From Polynucleobacter necessarius (GTDB lineage Bacteria > Pseudomonadota > Gammaproteobacteria > Burkholderiales > Burkholderiaceae), in assembly GCF_900095215.1 (NCBI RefSeq), contig NZ_LT606949.1:564708-628707 (forward strand): a DNA stretch of 64,000 bases. Direction: 5' to 3'. The notes below the pieces were generated by a model, which was not told the DNA's origin, searched no databases, and saw only the letters and a list, made by a program, of their open reading frames with translations. Below, in pieces: positions 19,903-30,412 of this stretch. Both the position numbers and the translations under genes were made by a program. How positions within the stretch are numbered: position 1 is the first letter of the stretch; every line of letters starts with the position of its first letter.

Positions 19903-21322
19903 ATGGGATAAGCCAGTCAATATCGAAGTGGCTGCGCCAATACAAGTTGAAGCTTTAGATCTCGATGCTCAGGGAATAGCCCGTTTAGCGCCTAATGAAG
20001 AAGAGCTTTCTCAAGGGCAAAGTGGCAAAGTAATCTTTATTAAAGGCGCATTGCCAACGGAGGTAGTCAGATACACCATCATCAGCGATAAGGCGCGCTT
20101 TAGTAAAGCCAAAGTGCGTGAGATTCTTAAGCCTGCGGTATTTAGAGCTGCACCCAAATGCGCTGCATTTGGTGTATGTGGTGGCTGCACTATGCAGCAT
20201 TTGAATATTCGCGCGCAAGTAGCGATCAAACAACGGGTTCTGGAAGATGACCTGCAGCATATTGCCAAAGTAAAGCCTGGGGAAATTCTGCGCCCAATGG
20301 GTTGTCCTACTTGGGAGTATCGTCACCGCACGCGATTAATCGCTGTAAATCGCTCTATTAAAAAAGGAACTGTATTAATTGGTTTTCATGAGGGTAAGAG
20401 CGGTTATGTAGCTGATATGTTGGCATGCGAAATTTTGCCCAGGCATATCTCCAATCTTTTGCCGGAGATGCGTAAATTGGTCATGGGTTTGTCTATCGTT
20501 GATCGCATGCCGCAGATTGAAATTGCCGTAGGCGAACCAGCAGATCCGCAATCAGATGATCCTAATAACTCAAGACCAGTCACAGCTTTGGTGTGTCGCA
20601 ATCTCAAGCCTTTAACAGGTGAGGATGAGCGACTGCTACGAGCATTTGCTGATCGACATCAAGCTTGGATATGGCTGCAACCCAAGGGCATAGAGACGGT
20701 GGCGCCGTTTTACCCAGAGCTTGGCAAGCTTTGTTACCGCTTGCCTGAATTTGAAATTGAGATGCCGTTTCAGCCTGCCGATTTTACGCAGGTCAATCAC
20801 ATGATGAATCGCGCCTTGGTAAGCAGGGCGATGCGATTATTGGAGGTGCAGTCAACGGATCGTGTACTGGATTTATTTTGTGGCATTGGTAACTTCACAT
20901 TACCGCTTGCCAGAAAAGCAAAACAGGTTTTAGGCATAGAAGGGCTTGAGAGTTTGACAACTCGTGCAAATGCGAATGCGCACCATAATGGTTTGGTCGA
21001 TAAAGTCAGCTTTATGCGAAGCGACTTATTTGAAGTGACGCCAGAAACAGTTGCTTTTTGGGGTAAAGCGGAGCGCTGGCTCATGGATCCTCCACGCGAA
21101 TGGGCGATGGAAATTTGTAAAGCGCTTGCAGAATTAAATGTGCAGCAAAGTGATTGGCTGCCACAACGGATAGTCTATGTCTCATGCAATCCAACAACCT
21201 TGGCAAGGGATGTCGAAATCTTGTGTCATGAAGCGGGCTACCAACTGAGCAGTGCCGGGATTATTAATATGTTCCCCCACACCTCTCATGTGGAGTCAAT
21301 GACGGTCTTTGATCGCTTGTAG
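19895..21322 (+). CDS. rlmD: 23S rRNA (uracil-1939-C5)-methyltransferase RlmD
   Basis: A 475-residue protein. An N-terminal TRAM domain (VEALDLDAQGIARL) binds RNA. The iron-sulfur cysteines CAAFGVCGGC are near residues 88-97, with another in LACEILPRH near 180. The methyltransferase domain has the SAM site VLDLFCGIGNFTLPLA near 326 and the catalytic YVSCNPTTLARD near 428. These are the features of RlmD (RumA), which methylates U1939 of 23S rRNA. It starts inside the end of the broken exonuclease gene and is followed by a strong terminator. Confidence 0.94.
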   Translation: MRRWDKPVNIEVAAPIQVEALDLDAQGIARLAPNEEELSQGQSGKVIFIKGALPTEVVRYTIISDKARFSKAKVREILKPAVFRAAPKCAAFGVCGGCTMQHLNIRAQVAIKQRVLEDDLQHIAKVKPGEILRPMGCPTWEYRHRTRLIAVNRSIKKGTVLIGFHEGKSGYVADMLACEILPRHISNLLPEMRKLVMGLSIVDRMPQIEIAVGEPADPQSDDPNNSRPVTALVCRNLKPLTGEDERLLRAFADRHQAWIWLQPKGIETVAPFYPELGKLCYRLPEFEIEMPFQPADFTQVNHMMNRALVSRAMRLLEVQSTDRVLDLFCGIGNFTLPLARKAKQVLGIEGLESLTTRANANAHHNGLVDKVSFMRSDLFEVTPETVAFWGKAERWLMDPPREWAMEICKALAELNVQQSDWLPQRIVYVSCNPTTLARDVEILCHEAGYQLSSAGIINMFPHTSHVESMTVFDRL

Positions 21323-21344
21323 TCGGCTAAATAGGTAGGATGGA

Positions 21345-21366
21345 AAAGGCGCCCGTAGGCGCCTTT
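21345..21366. terminator. Intrinsic terminator between convergent rlmD and the Bax inhibitor gene
   Basis: A 9-bp stem AAAGGCGCC / GGCGCCTTT with loop CGTA. It can serve both strands; the T-runs are short (three). Confidence 0.75.
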
Positions 21367-21405
21367 GGAGAGTTTCACGCCCAATAATTAGACGTAAGGC
21401 TTTCC

Positions 21406-22107
21406 TTAATCTCTATTGCCACCAACAATACCCAAAAGGGCAAGCAGGTTGGTGAAGACGTTGTATACATCTAAGTAAATCGCCAAAGTAGCCATGATGT
21501 AGTTAGTCTCGCCACCATTAATAACGCGCTGCACATCAACCAAGATGAAGGCGGAGAAGATTGCGATGGCAAGCACCATCACAGTCAACATTAATGCGGG
21601 TAACTGCAACCAGATGTTTGCTAGTGAGGCAACGATTAACAGCAGAACGCCAACCATGAGCCATTTGCCCATACCGGCAAAATCACTTTTGCTTACAGTA
21701 GCAATAGTTGCCATAGTGGCAAAAATTGCGGCTGTGCCGCCAAAGGACAGCATGATGAGTGAAGCACCATTGCTATAGCTGTTGAGGGTGAAGCCAACCA
21801 AACGGGACAGCATGATGCCCATGAAGAAGGTGAATCCCAAAAGCAGCAAAACACCTACACCAGTGTCTTTGTTTTTCTCAATTGCCCAGAAGAAGCCAAA
21901 AGCAACTGCCATAAACACCATAAATCCAATAAAAGGGCTGCCAGAGAATAGATCTAAGCCCATTGCAACGCCAAGCCAGGCGCCAATGACAGTAGGCACC
22001 ATGGAGAGCGCCAATAGGGCATAGGTATTGCGGAGTACGCGGTTGCGTACCTGGACGGTGCTAATTGAGCCGGTTTGGCCAAAGCGGTAAGAGTTCAGAT
22101 CATTCAT
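21406..22107 (-). CDS. Bax inhibitor-1 (BI-1/YccA) family membrane protein
   Basis: A 233-residue integral membrane protein with about seven hydrophobic segments, starting MNDLNSYRFGQTGSISTVQV and ending with a polar GNRD tail. I chose ATG 22107 because AAGGAG lies 6 bases upstream; an in-frame ATG 13 codons earlier has no such site. BI-1/YccA proteins interact with the membrane protease FtsH in E. coli, a link of interest because hflK and hflC, the FtsH modulators, are encoded 10 kb away. The conserved late segment DVQRVINGGETNYIMATLAI is present. Confidence 0.9.
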   Translation of the reverse strand: MNDLNSYRFGQTGSISTVQVRNRVLRNTYALLALSMVPTVIGAWLGVAMGLDLFSGSPFIGFMVFMAVAFGFFWAIEKNKDTGVGVLLLLGFTFFMGIMLSRLVGFTLNSYSNGASLIMLSFGGTAAIFATMATIATVSKSDFAGMGKWLMVGVLLLIVASLANIWLQLPALMLTVMVLAIAIFSAFILVDVQRVINGGETNYIMATLAIYLDVYNVFTNLLALLGIVGGNRD

Positions 22108-22288
22108 ATTGACTCCTTCTTTTTCATAGTTATTACAAGAGCCCATGAAGGGCTGTTGACACTAAGAGTATAGACAAAACACCCTAATTTCAAGCCCCCA
22201 CGGAAAAGACCTACAAATTAGAGGCTTATGCCATGTAAATTCAATGGCTTAGCCCTACTTATATAGGGGTAAATACTGTCAGGCAATG

Positions 22289-22294
22289 TATAAT
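22289..22294 (+). promoter_or_regulatory. Candidate -10 element (TATAAT) before ndk
   Basis: A consensus TATAAT sits 69 bp before the ndk start, without a recognisable -35 at normal spacing. A GC-rich dyad in the leader (CTAG...GGGGT...ACCCC...CTAG, 22305-22336) may form a hairpin in the 5' UTR. Confidence 0.4.
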
Positions 22295-22362
22295 TCGGGG
22301 GTCGCTAGAGTGGGGTGGCTTATCAACCCCAACTAGAAAATACATTTGTATTGGAGTCTTGA

Positions 22363-22788
22363 ATGGCAATTGAACGCACGCTTTCTATCATCAAACCTGA
22401 TGCTGTCGCTAAAAACGTTATCGGCAAAATCTATGACCGTTTCGAATCTGCTGGTTTGAAGATTGTTGCTTCCAGAATGACGCATTTGTCACAAAATGAA
22501 GCTGAGCAGTTCTATGGCGTTCACAAAGATCGTCCTTTCTTCAAAGACTTGGTGAGCTTCATGATTTCCGGTCCTGTAATGATTCAAGTTTTGCAAGGCG
22601 AAGGCGCTATTGCTAAGAATCGTGACCTGATGGGCGCTACTGATCCTAAGAAGGCTGAAAAAGGCACAATCCGCGCTGACTTTGCTGACAGTATTGATGC
22701 AAACGCTGTGCACGGTTCTGACGCTCCTGAAACAGCTGCTGTGGAAGTTGCATTCTTCTTCCCTGGCATGAATGTTTTCAATCGTTAA
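22363..22788 (+). CDS. ndk: Nucleoside diphosphate kinase
   Basis: A 141-residue protein starting [19 protein letters not shown]. The phosphohistidine motif [12 protein letters not shown] is near residue 116. The enzyme transfers the gamma phosphate between nucleoside triphosphates and diphosphates. Length and motif match the family. TTGGAGTC upstream provides the ribosome-binding site. It is followed by rlmN as in many betaproteobacteria. Confidence 0.97.
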   Translation: MAIERTLSIIKPDAVAKNVIGKIYDRFESAGLKIVASRMTHLSQNEAEQFYGVHKDRPFFKDLVSFMISGPVMIQVLQGEGAIAKNRDLMGATDPKKAEKGTIRADFADSIDANAVHGSDAPETAAVEVAFFFPGMNVFNR

Positions 22789-22841
22789 TCAACGATTGCT
22801 AACGAACAACCTATTTGCTATTTAATTTATAATTAGGCGCA

Positions 22842-24038
22842 TTGACCTCCCCGCGCGTAAATCTCTTAGATTTTGATGCTGATCAAATGGCGGCGTATGT
22901 CGCGGGTTTGAATGAAAAGCCCTTTAGGGCAAAGCAACTCATACAGTGGATACATCAACGTGGTGTGTCAGATATCAATGACATGAGTGATTTAGCAAAA
23001 AGCTTGAGAGCCACCTTGCTAGATACAGCAGAAGTTCTTTCTCTTCCTGTTATTAAAGATGAGCGCGCGCTGGATGGCACCCGCAAGTGGTTGCTAGATG
23101 TGGGCGCTGGTAATGCGGTCGAGTCTGTGTTTATTCCTGAGGATGACCGAGGCACTTTGTGTATCTCTTCTCAAGCGGGCTGTGCGGTTAATTGCCGTTT
23201 TTGCTCAACTGGACACCAAGGCTTTTCGCGCAACCTGACTTCCGGGGAAATCATTGGGCAGCTGTGGTTTGCCGAGCATCTATTGCGCAATGATCCAGAG
23301 GCGATTCGTCGCATTGAAAAATTTCCAACTCCAGGTTGGGAGCACACTGGTCGTGTGATTTCAAATGTGGTGATGATGGGCATGGGCGAGCCTCTGCTCA
23401 ATTACGACAACGTGGTTTCTGCATTACCTTTAATGCTCGATGACAGGGCGTATGGTTTATCACGTCGTCGCGTAACCGTTTCTACGTCGGGTGTAGTGCC
23501 GATGATTGATCGGTTGGCACAAGACTGCCCAGTAGCATTGGCAGTTTCCTTGCATGCGCCGAATGACGCATTGCGTGATCAACTAGTACCACTGAACAAA
23601 AAATATCCATTACGTGAATTGCTTGATGCTTGCGAGCGCTACTTGCCATTTGCACCCAGAGATTTTTTGACGTTTGAATATTGCATGCTCGATGGCGTCA
23701 ATGATTCAGATATCGAGGCTAAAGAGCTGGTGCGATTACTCAAAAATATTAAGTGCAAGATCAATCTCATCCCATTTAATCCATTCCCTGAATCGGGTCT
23801 CAAACGCTCGCCAGCCCAGCGTGTAAATGTTTTCGCTAGCATTCTCTTAGATGCGGGCATGGTGGCTACAGTCCGCAAGACCCGTGGTGATGACATTGCT
23901 GCTGCTTGTGGCCAGTTGGCAGGTGATGTAGTAGACCGTACCCGAGTGCGTGAACGTGATGTGCATAGCGCCGAGCTCGAAATCGCCGAGGTTGAATCGA
24001 ATGGGCAGCCAATTGAGTGGCTCAAAACATTAAATTAA
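22842..24038 (+). CDS. rlmN: Dual-specificity 23S rRNA/tRNA adenine-C2 methyltransferase RlmN
   Basis: A 398-residue radical-SAM enzyme starting at TTG 22842 ([20 protein letters not shown]). The cluster motif CAVNCRFC is near residue 115, the preceding segment is [10 protein letters not shown], the [12 protein letters not shown] motif is near 180, and the mechanistic C-terminal cysteine (AAACGQLAG) is near 355. It methylates A2503 of 23S rRNA and A37 of several tRNAs. No ATG is available near the start. The next gene, ispG, begins only 27 bp downstream. Confidence 0.95.
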   Translation: MTSPRVNLLDFDADQMAAYVAGLNEKPFRAKQLIQWIHQRGVSDINDMSDLAKSLRATLLDTAEVLSLPVIKDERALDGTRKWLLDVGAGNAVESVFIPEDDRGTLCISSQAGCAVNCRFCSTGHQGFSRNLTSGEIIGQLWFAEHLLRNDPEAIRRIEKFPTPGWEHTGRVISNVVMMGMGEPLLNYDNVVSALPLMLDDRAYGLSRRRVTVSTSGVVPMIDRLAQDCPVALAVSLHAPNDALRDQLVPLNKKYPLRELLDACERYLPFAPRDFLTFEYCMLDGVNDSDIEAKELVRLLKNIKCKINLIPFNPFPESGLKRSPAQRVNVFASILLDAGMVATVRKTRGDDIAAACGQLAGDVVDRTRVRERDVHSAELEIAEVESNGQPIEWLKTLN

Positions 24039-24065
24039 TCATTAGATCCTAACCACCAGATCCCC

Positions 24066-25331
24066 ATGAGCTCTAATTCATTACCTCCATTGCCACTAGG
24101 ACCTAGCCCTAAGCGCGCAACTCGCCAAGCAACTGTTGCTTGGAAAACGAACATCATCACCATTGGTGGTGATGCGCCTGTACGCGTGCAATCGATGACT
24201 AACACCGATACTGCGGATGCTGTAGGCACTACGATTCAGGTCAAAGAATTGGCGCGCGCAGGTTCAGAGATGGTTCGTATTACTGTGAATACGCCTGAGG
24301 CAGCGGCAGCGGTTCCGTATATTCGTGATCAGTTAGACAAGATGAATGTCTTGGTGCCCTTGATTGGTGATTTTCACTATAACGGCCATACTTTATTAAA
24401 TGATTTTCCGGAATGCGCTAAAGCGCTCTCAAAGTACCGGATGAACCCAGGTAATGTGGGCAAAGGCGCTAAGCGTGACCCTCAATTCGCGCAAATGATT
24501 GAGGCTGCTTGCAAATACGATAAGCCGATTCGCATTGGCGTGAACTGGGGCAGCTTAGATCAGGATCTTCTGGCTTCTATCATGGATAGTAATGCGGCAT
24601 TAGCGGTTCCAAAAACCGCGCAAGAAGTGATGATTGAGGCATTGATTCAGTCAGCTCTGCAGTCTGCTGAAAAAGCGGTTGAGTTTGGCATGAATCCTGA
24701 TCAAATTTTGCTTTCTTGCAAGGTGAGCAATGTTCAAGATTTGGTGGCGGTATATCGCGACCTCTCGCGTCGGTCTGACTATCCATTGCATTTAGGCTTA
24801 ACAGAAGCGGGTATGGGAAGCAAAGGCATTGTGTCTTCCACAGCGGCAATGAGTATTTTGTTGCAAGAGGGTATTGGCGATACAATTCGCGTTTCCTTGA
24901 CACCTGACCCAGGCGCACCTCGCGAGAACGAAATCATCGTTGCCCAAGAAATTTTGCAAACTATGGGCTTGCGTAATTTCACTCCAATGGTAATTGCCTG
25001 CCCTGGATGCGGCAGAACTACCAGCACAACTTTTCAGGAGTTGGCGGCGAATATTCAATCCTATTTGCGTCAACAAATGCCGGTTTGGAAAAAGACCCAT
25101 CCTGGGGTGGAGGATATGAACGTAGCTGTGATGGGATGTATCGTCAATGGCCCGGGCGAGAGTAAGCATGCCAATATCGGCATTTCATTGCCTGGAACAG
25201 GGGAGACCCCAGCAGCACCAGTATTTGTGGATGGAGTTAAGGTGAAAACCCTGCGTGGTGAGAAAATTGCCGAAGAGTTTCAGGTAATTGTTGACGACTA
25301 TGTGAAACAAAACTACGCACCTAAGGTTTAA
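24066..25331 (+). CDS. ispG: 4-hydroxy-3-methylbut-2-enyl diphosphate synthase IspG
   Basis: A 421-residue protein with the N-terminal TIM-barrel signature [20 protein letters not shown] and the C-terminal 4Fe-4S cysteines in [14 protein letters not shown] (near 312) and [17 protein letters not shown] (near 357). IspG catalyses the penultimate step of the MEP isoprenoid pathway. It is followed 38 bp later by hisS, as in most Burkholderiales. The genes that often sit between rlmN and ispG (a PilF/TPR lipoprotein and RodZ) are absent here. Confidence 0.96.
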   Translation: MSSNSLPPLPLGPSPKRATRQATVAWKTNIITIGGDAPVRVQSMTNTDTADAVGTTIQVKELARAGSEMVRITVNTPEAAAAVPYIRDQLDKMNVLVPLIGDFHYNGHTLLNDFPECAKALSKYRMNPGNVGKGAKRDPQFAQMIEAACKYDKPIRIGVNWGSLDQDLLASIMDSNAALAVPKTAQEVMIEALIQSALQSAEKAVEFGMNPDQILLSCKVSNVQDLVAVYRDLSRRSDYPLHLGLTEAGMGSKGIVSSTAAMSILLQEGIGDTIRVSLTPDPGAPRENEIIVAQEILQTMGLRNFTPMVIACPGCGRTTSTTFQELAANIQSYLRQQMPVWKKTHPGVEDMNVAVMGCIVNGPGESKHANIGISLPGTGETPAAPVFVDGVKVKTLRGEKIAEEFQVIVDDYVKQNYAPKV

Positions 25332-25369
25332 CTGGATTTAAGTAAGGCAATAGCAAAACAATAATAAAA

Positions 25370-26701
25370 ATGACCGATCAAAACAAAGACTCAAAAGCAC
25401 AGACCAAGATTCAGACGATCAATGGCGTGCGCGGCATGAATGATTTGCTGCCAGCAGATGCTGCGCAGTGGGCGCATCTTGAGCATATTCTACGCGATCT
25501 AACTCGCGCCTATGGATATGAATTTTTGCGAACACCTATTGTTGAAGCAACCGCAGTATTCCAGCGTGGCATTGGTGAGGTCGCCGACATTGTTGAGAAG
25601 GAAATGTATTCCTTTGAAGATCGTTTAAATGGCGAGCAACTGACTTTGCGCCCCGAGGGTACTGCCGCTTTAGTGCGCTCTGTGATTGAAAACAATTTGC
25701 TCTACGAAGGACCTAAGCGTCTCTGGTATACCGGCCCGATGTTCCGTCATGAGCGCCCACAGCGCGGGCGCTATCGCCAGTTCCATCAGTTTGGTGTTGA
25801 GGCCTTGGGTTTTGCTGGTCCCGATATTGATGCGGAACTCATCCTCATGGGTCAGCGCCTATGGGACGAGCTTGGTCTGAAGGGCATACGCCTGGAGATT
25901 AACTCTCTAGGTCAATCCCCTGAACGCGCAGAACATCGTGCGGCTTTAGTTACTTATTTTGAGAAAAGCAAATCACAGCTTGACGAAGATGCGCAACGTC
26001 GACTGCTTACTAATCCGTTGCGTATTCTGGATTCTAAAAATCCGGAGATGCAAGTATTGATCGAGGGTGCACCAAAGTTATTGGACTTCTTGGGTGAAGA
26101 GTCGCTAAAGCATTTCAATGCGGTGCAGGCATTACTCAAAGCAAATAACATTCCTTACAAGATTAATCCGCGTTTAGTGCGCGGCTTGGATTATTACAAT
26201 CTGACTGTGTGTGAGTGGGTGACTGAAGAGTTGGGCGCGCAAGGCACAATTGCGGGCGGCGGCCGTTACGATCCATTGATCGAGCGTATGGGTGGTAAAG
26301 CCGCTCCTGCTTGCGGCTGGGCAATGGGCATGGAGCGCGTTTTAGAGTTGATGCAAGTTTCCGGCTCTTTGCCTGAAGCCCAGGCTCAATGTGATATCTT
26401 TGTTTTGCATCAAGGCGGTGAGACTTTAACGGCTGCCATGATTATTGCTGAGCGTTTACGTAGCGCAGGCATCGATACCATTCTGTTTTTCCCTCCGGAT
26501 GGGCAATCTGCTAGCTTTAAGTCCCAAATGAAGAAGGCGGACGCCAGCGGCGCCGCCTTTGCGGTCATTATTGGCCCGGATGAGTTGGGTAAAAATGAGG
26601 CGCAACTCAAGGACTTACGTGGCACAGGGGAGCAGAAGTCAGTTCCTTTGGATGATGTCTTAGGGGCTGCAATTGACGCCCTAGTAAGCGCCTCCGAATA
26701 G
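25370..26701 (+). CDS. hisS: Histidyl-tRNA synthetase
   Basis: A 443-residue class II aminoacyl-tRNA synthetase. Motif 1 follows [16 protein letters not shown]; motif 2 is [18 protein letters not shown] near residue 125; the histidine-specific [15 protein letters not shown] is near 268; motif 3 ([15 protein letters not shown]) is near 297. A C-terminal anticodon-binding domain completes it. The frame is intact, as expected for an essential gene. Confidence 0.97.
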   Translation: MTDQNKDSKAQTKIQTINGVRGMNDLLPADAAQWAHLEHILRDLTRAYGYEFLRTPIVEATAVFQRGIGEVADIVEKEMYSFEDRLNGEQLTLRPEGTAALVRSVIENNLLYEGPKRLWYTGPMFRHERPQRGRYRQFHQFGVEALGFAGPDIDAELILMGQRLWDELGLKGIRLEINSLGQSPERAEHRAALVTYFEKSKSQLDEDAQRRLLTNPLRILDSKNPEMQVLIEGAPKLLDFLGEESLKHFNAVQALLKANNIPYKINPRLVRGLDYYNLTVCEWVTEELGAQGTIAGGGRYDPLIERMGGKAAPACGWAMGMERVLELMQVSGSLPEAQAQCDIFVLHQGGETLTAAMIIAERLRSAGIDTILFFPPDGQSASFKSQMKKADASGAAFAVIIGPDELGKNEAQLKDLRGTGEQKSVPLDDVLGAAIDALVSASE

Positions 26702-26748
26702 AATTAGCCTAATACCGATAGATTACTTATTAATGAGCTTGGATTGAC

Positions 26749-27408
26749 ATGCCTGTAGATCTAGAAGAACAAGAACAATTAGACCAATTCAAAGCGTTTT
26801 GGCAAAAATATCGCAACGTCATTACGGGCGTAATTACTGCCGCTTTGTTTGTTTATGCTGCTTATAGTGGATATCAATGGTGGCGCAATAGTCAGGCGCT
26901 TGAAGCCTCTAAGTTGTATGAAACGATGGTGGGTGCAATCGCCAAGGGGGATAAAGACCAAACTTTACGCGCTGCGGATGATTTGCAAAAAGACTTTAGT
27001 CGCACGCCTTATGCGGCAATGTCTAGCTTAATTGCGGCACGCATCGCATCCGATGCGAGTGATAGCGCAAAAGCGCTGGATTATTTGCGTTTGGCTGCTA
27101 AAAACGCTTCAAATGATGGCTATTTAGCATTGGCAAAATTGCGTTTGGTTTCTCAGTTGATCGAGCAGGGTGGTCAAAAGGATTTTGCCGAGGCAGATCA
27201 AATCTTGAGTCAAAAGCCCATCGCTGGTTTTGAGTCGTTATGGCTTGAACGTCGTGGTGACTGGTATTTAGCGCAAAAGAAAAATGCTGAAGCTAAAGCA
27301 AGATATCAAGAAGCTTGGAAGAAGTTAGACCAAGCAAAAGAATTTCCTGAAGAGGCGCGTCGTCTCTTGAAGGTGAAATTAGATGCCGTTGGAGGAGTTA
27401 CTCAGTGA
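26749..27408 (+). CDS. YfgM-like TPR protein, inner-membrane anchored
   Basis: A 219-residue protein with a cytoplasmic N-terminal LEEQEQLDQFKAFWQKY, one transmembrane segment (VITGVITAALFVYAAYSGY, about residues 24-42) and periplasmic TPR-like helices (KLYETMVGAIAKGDKDQ; ARYQEAWKKLDQAKEFPEEA). This matches YfgM, an ancillary SecYEG-associated chaperone partner encoded beside bamB. The order hisS-yfgM-bamB-der is conserved. Its stop overlaps the bamB start region, suggesting coupled translation. Confidence 0.9.
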   Translation: MPVDLEEQEQLDQFKAFWQKYRNVITGVITAALFVYAAYSGYQWWRNSQALEASKLYETMVGAIAKGDKDQTLRAADDLQKDFSRTPYAAMSSLIAARIASDASDSAKALDYLRLAAKNASNDGYLALAKLRLVSQLIEQGGQKDFAEADQILSQKPIAGFESLWLERRGDWYLAQKKNAEAKARYQEAWKKLDQAKEFPEEARRLLKVKLDAVGGVTQ

Positions 27409-28565
27409 TGACTAATGAGATAAAGCGTTTACCGATGCGCATTGCTGCTGCCTTGCTATTGAGTTCCGTGGTAATTGTTTTAGTTGCCTGCTCTGGCGGT
27501 TCACGAGTCAGAGAGTCCGCTGAATTGGCTGCAGTAAGCAATCAGTTTGATTGGCAGCCGGTATGGTCAAACAGTATTGGTTCCTCAGAGTCGTTTAACT
27601 TTCATCCCATTGTTGCTGGTGATGCAGTCTATGTGGCCTCTCATCGTGGAAATTTAGCTAAGATTGATTTAGCTTCGGGCAATAAAGCGTGGGAAGTATC
27701 CGTGCCAGAGCGTTTATCAGTAGGACCTGGATCCGATGGACGCACTACCGTTGCTGTAACTACTAAAGGCATGGTCTATGCCTACGATGACACTGGCAAG
27801 CCTATATGGAATGTGAGTGTGGGTAGCGAAGTGTTGAGCGAGCCAGTGGTGGCTGGCGGCGTAGTGATAGTGCGCGCACTCGATAATCGCTTTATCGGAC
27901 TCGATGCGCAAACTGGTGCGCGTAAATGGACTTATCAACGTCAACAATCCGCCTTATCTTTGCGTGTTGGATATGGTATGTTGGCAATTAATAATGAGGT
28001 CATCGTCACCGGTTTTGCTGGTGGTCGTTTTGGCATGATTGCCATTGCCAATGGCAGCTTGGTTTGGGAGACCCCCGTTTCCTTCCCTAAAGGGTTTTCG
28101 GAACTTGAACGTTTGAATGACGTTACCGCTAAACCAAGTATGGAAGGTGAAATTCTCTGCGCTGTTTCTTATCAGGGCCGCATTGGTTGTGGACAGGCCC
28201 GTACAGGCAGTCTTTTATGGTTTAAGGACTACTCAAGCTACACCGGCACTTCGCAAAGTGCTAACATGGTTTTCTCGGCGAACGATAAATCTCATGTCAC
28301 CGCTTTTGCCACAAAAGATGGCACTCAGGTTTGGGAAAATACACAGCTCACATATCGTGATGTTGGTGAATCACTCGCAGTGGGCAGAGTATTGTTAATG
28401 GGCGATGCCCAAGGTTATATCCATGCATTTTCACAGGCGAATGGCGAGATGGTTGCGCGTATTCGTCACGACAGTAGTCCAATCTCGGCTGCCCCCATCG
28501 CGGTAGGTGGCCTCATCTTGGTTCAGTCTCAAGGTGGAAAAATAGCGGCGTACAGTCCAAAATGA
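27408..28565 (+). CDS. bamB: Outer-membrane protein assembly factor BamB (lipoprotein)
   Basis: The lipobox LVAC is near residue 28, followed by WD/PQQ-like propeller repeats ([54 protein letters not shown]). BamB is a lipoprotein of the BAM complex that inserts outer-membrane barrels. I chose ATG 27408 (TGATG overlap with yfgM, GGAGGAG upstream); GTG 27405 is an equally placed alternative. The gene overlaps der by 4 bp (ATGA). The frame is intact. Confidence 0.95.
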   Translation: MTNEIKRLPMRIAAALLLSSVVIVLVACSGGSRVRESAELAAVSNQFDWQPVWSNSIGSSESFNFHPIVAGDAVYVASHRGNLAKIDLASGNKAWEVSVPERLSVGPGSDGRTTVAVTTKGMVYAYDDTGKPIWNVSVGSEVLSEPVVAGGVVIVRALDNRFIGLDAQTGARKWTYQRQQSALSLRVGYGMLAINNEVIVTGFAGGRFGMIAIANGSLVWETPVSFPKGFSELERLNDVTAKPSMEGEILCAVSYQGRIGCGQARTGSLLWFKDYSSYTGTSQSANMVFSANDKSHVTAFATKDGTQVWENTQLTYRDVGESLAVGRVLLMGDAQGYIHAFSQANGEMVARIRHDSSPISAAPIAVGGLILVQSQGGKIAAYSPK

Positions 28566-29926
28566 ACCCAGTCATCACTATCGTCGGCCGTCCCAATGTA
28601 GGGAAGTCGACTCTCTTTAATCGCTTAACGCGATCACGCGATGCATTGGTGGCTGATTTCTCTGGTTTAACCAGGGATCGACATTATGGCAAGGGTCGTA
28701 TTGGCGAGCGCGCGTTTATTTGCGTAGATACCGGCGGTTTTGAGCCGGTTGCTAAGACGGGCATTGTTTCCGAAATGGCCAAGCAAACCAAGCAAGCCGT
28801 CGCCGAATCTGACATTGTGATTTTCTTGGTTGATGGCCGCTTAGGTATGGCACCGCAAGATCGCGTTATCGCGGACTTCTTGCGCAAAACAGGTCGCCCA
28901 GTCATTCTCGCAGTTAATAAAACCGAGGGAATGCAGGCTGGTGTTGTGACTGCGGACTTTCATGAGCTCGGTTTAGGCGAGCCTTTTCCAATCTCCTCTG
29001 CGCACGGTGATGGCGTTCGTGGCCCGATTGATGATGCTTTAGATTCGCTAGGCATCGCAGAGCCAGACGAGGATGAATTAGCGAATGACCATAATCGTCC
29101 AATGAAGATCGCGGTAGTGGGTCGTCCTAACGTTGGCAAATCGACATTGATCAATAAGTTGATTGGTGAAGAGCGCGTCATTGCGTTTGACATGCCTGGC
29201 ACTACACGTGATGCCATTGAAGTTCCATTTGAGCGCAATGGTAATCCTTATATTTTGGTTGATACCGCCGGCTTGCGTCGTCGCGGCAAGGTGTTTGAAG
29301 CAATTGAAAAGTTTTCCGTTGTTAAAACTTTGCAAGCCATTGCTGACTGCAACGTGGTGATCTTGATGTTAGATGCTCAGCAAGATATTTCCGAGCAAGA
29401 TGCCCATATTGCTGGGTTTATTGTTGAAGCAGGTCGCGCATTAGTAGTGGCGGTAAATAAGTGGGATGGCATTGACGCTTACGTTAAAGAGCGTGCCCGT
29501 TTAGAGATTGCTCAAAAACTGCGTTTCTTGGATTTTGCAAACGTGCACCCGATCTCCGCCAAAAAAGGCACGGGGCTCAAGGAGCTTTTTAAAGACGTTG
29601 ATGCTGCTTATGCTGCGGCAATGGCTAAACTGCCAACCCCACGCTTAACCCGAATCTTGCAAGAGGCGATTGAGCATCAACAGCCAAAACGAGTGGGCAT
29701 GGGTCGTCCAAAATTGCGTTATGCCCACCAAGGGGGCATGAATCCTCCTATTTTGGTTATTCATGGGACATCTTTGAGTGGCGTGACCGATAGCTACAAG
29801 CGATACCTAGAACGGCGTTTTAGGGATGTCTTTAAGTTACGCGGTACGCCTTTGCGGATTCAGATGAATACCGCCAAAAACCCCTATGTAGATGCAGATA
29901 ATGGTAAAAAAGGCAAAAAGCGTTAA
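28562..29926 (+). CDS. der: Ribosome-associated GTPase Der (EngA)
   Basis: A 454-residue protein with two tandem GTPase domains: G1 motifs GRPNVGKST near residues 8 and 185, G3 motifs DTGGF and DTAGL, and G4 NKTEG and NKWDG. A C-terminal KH-like domain ends with [12 protein letters not shown]. Der is essential for 50S subunit assembly. It overlaps bamB by 4 bp, giving the operon hisS-yfgM-bamB-der. A basic tail (GKKGKKR) is usual. Confidence 0.97.
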   Translation: MNPVITIVGRPNVGKSTLFNRLTRSRDALVADFSGLTRDRHYGKGRIGERAFICVDTGGFEPVAKTGIVSEMAKQTKQAVAESDIVIFLVDGRLGMAPQDRVIADFLRKTGRPVILAVNKTEGMQAGVVTADFHELGLGEPFPISSAHGDGVRGPIDDALDSLGIAEPDEDELANDHNRPMKIAVVGRPNVGKSTLINKLIGEERVIAFDMPGTTRDAIEVPFERNGNPYILVDTAGLRRRGKVFEAIEKFSVVKTLQAIADCNVVILMLDAQQDISEQDAHIAGFIVEAGRALVVAVNKWDGIDAYVKERARLEIAQKLRFLDFANVHPISAKKGTGLKELFKDVDAAYAAAMAKLPTPRLTRILQEAIEHQQPKRVGMGRPKLRYAHQGGMNPPILVIHGTSLSGVTDSYKRYLERRFRDVFKLRGTPLRIQMNTAKNPYVDADNGKKGKKR

Positions 29927-29958
29927 TGTGAGATAAGCTTTCAGTCTGGAGTTAGTGA

Positions 29959-29985
29959 GGGCTTGATTTTTTTGAAAATCAGCCC
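29959..29985 (+). terminator. Hairpin after der, possible terminator
   Basis: GGGCT and GATTTT pair with AAAATC and AGCCC around a TTTG loop, with one bulged T. No T-run follows, so it may be a weak terminator or a processing site before hfq. Confidence 0.4.
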
Positions 29986-30099
29986 AATATAGAACGCTCG
30001 ACAAGTAGTTGTGTGGTGAATATGTAGCGCAGATTGGTATTTAATTAAAAAAGCAAGACTCCGAAAAAAGTAGTTTAGAAAAGATAAATAAGGGGCAGT

Positions 30100-30342
30100 A
30101 TGAATAACAACAAAATTCAGTTACTTCAGGATCCTTTCCTCAATGCATTGCGCAAAGAGTATGTTCCTGTTTCGATCTATCTCGTAAATGGCATTAAGCT
30201 GCAGGGCAATATTGAGTCCTTCGACCAGTATGTCGTTCTCTTGCGCAATACCGTTACGCAGATGGTTTACAAGCATGCAATCTCCACGATCGTTCCTGCT
30301 CGTGCGATTGATTTCCGTTTAGAAGAAGCTAGCTCTGTATAA
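30100..30342 (+). CDS. hfq: RNA chaperone Hfq
   Basis: An 80-residue protein starting [20 protein letters not shown]. Sm1 ([20 protein letters not shown]) and Sm2 ([13 protein letters not shown]) are complete. Hfq hexamers pair sRNAs with mRNAs, so sRNA regulation is presumably active here. The leader of about 170 bp is AT-rich, with AAGGGGCAGT as the ribosome-binding site. It overlaps or abuts hflX, as in other proteobacteria. Confidence 0.98.
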   Translation: MNNNKIQLLQDPFLNALRKEYVPVSIYLVNGIKLQGNIESFDQYVVLLRNTVTQMVYKHAISTIVPARAIDFRLEEASSV

Positions 30343-30412
30343 AACTGGAGTAGATGCGCCGCGTGCCGTTCTGGTTGGAGTAGACACAGGACGCGAAGAT
30401 TTTGCAGATAGC

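Noticed and set aside
21545-22024. Two plus-strand ORFs opposite the Bax inhibitor gene
   Set aside because: Antisense shadows of a membrane protein gene; no ribosome-binding sites and low-complexity composition.
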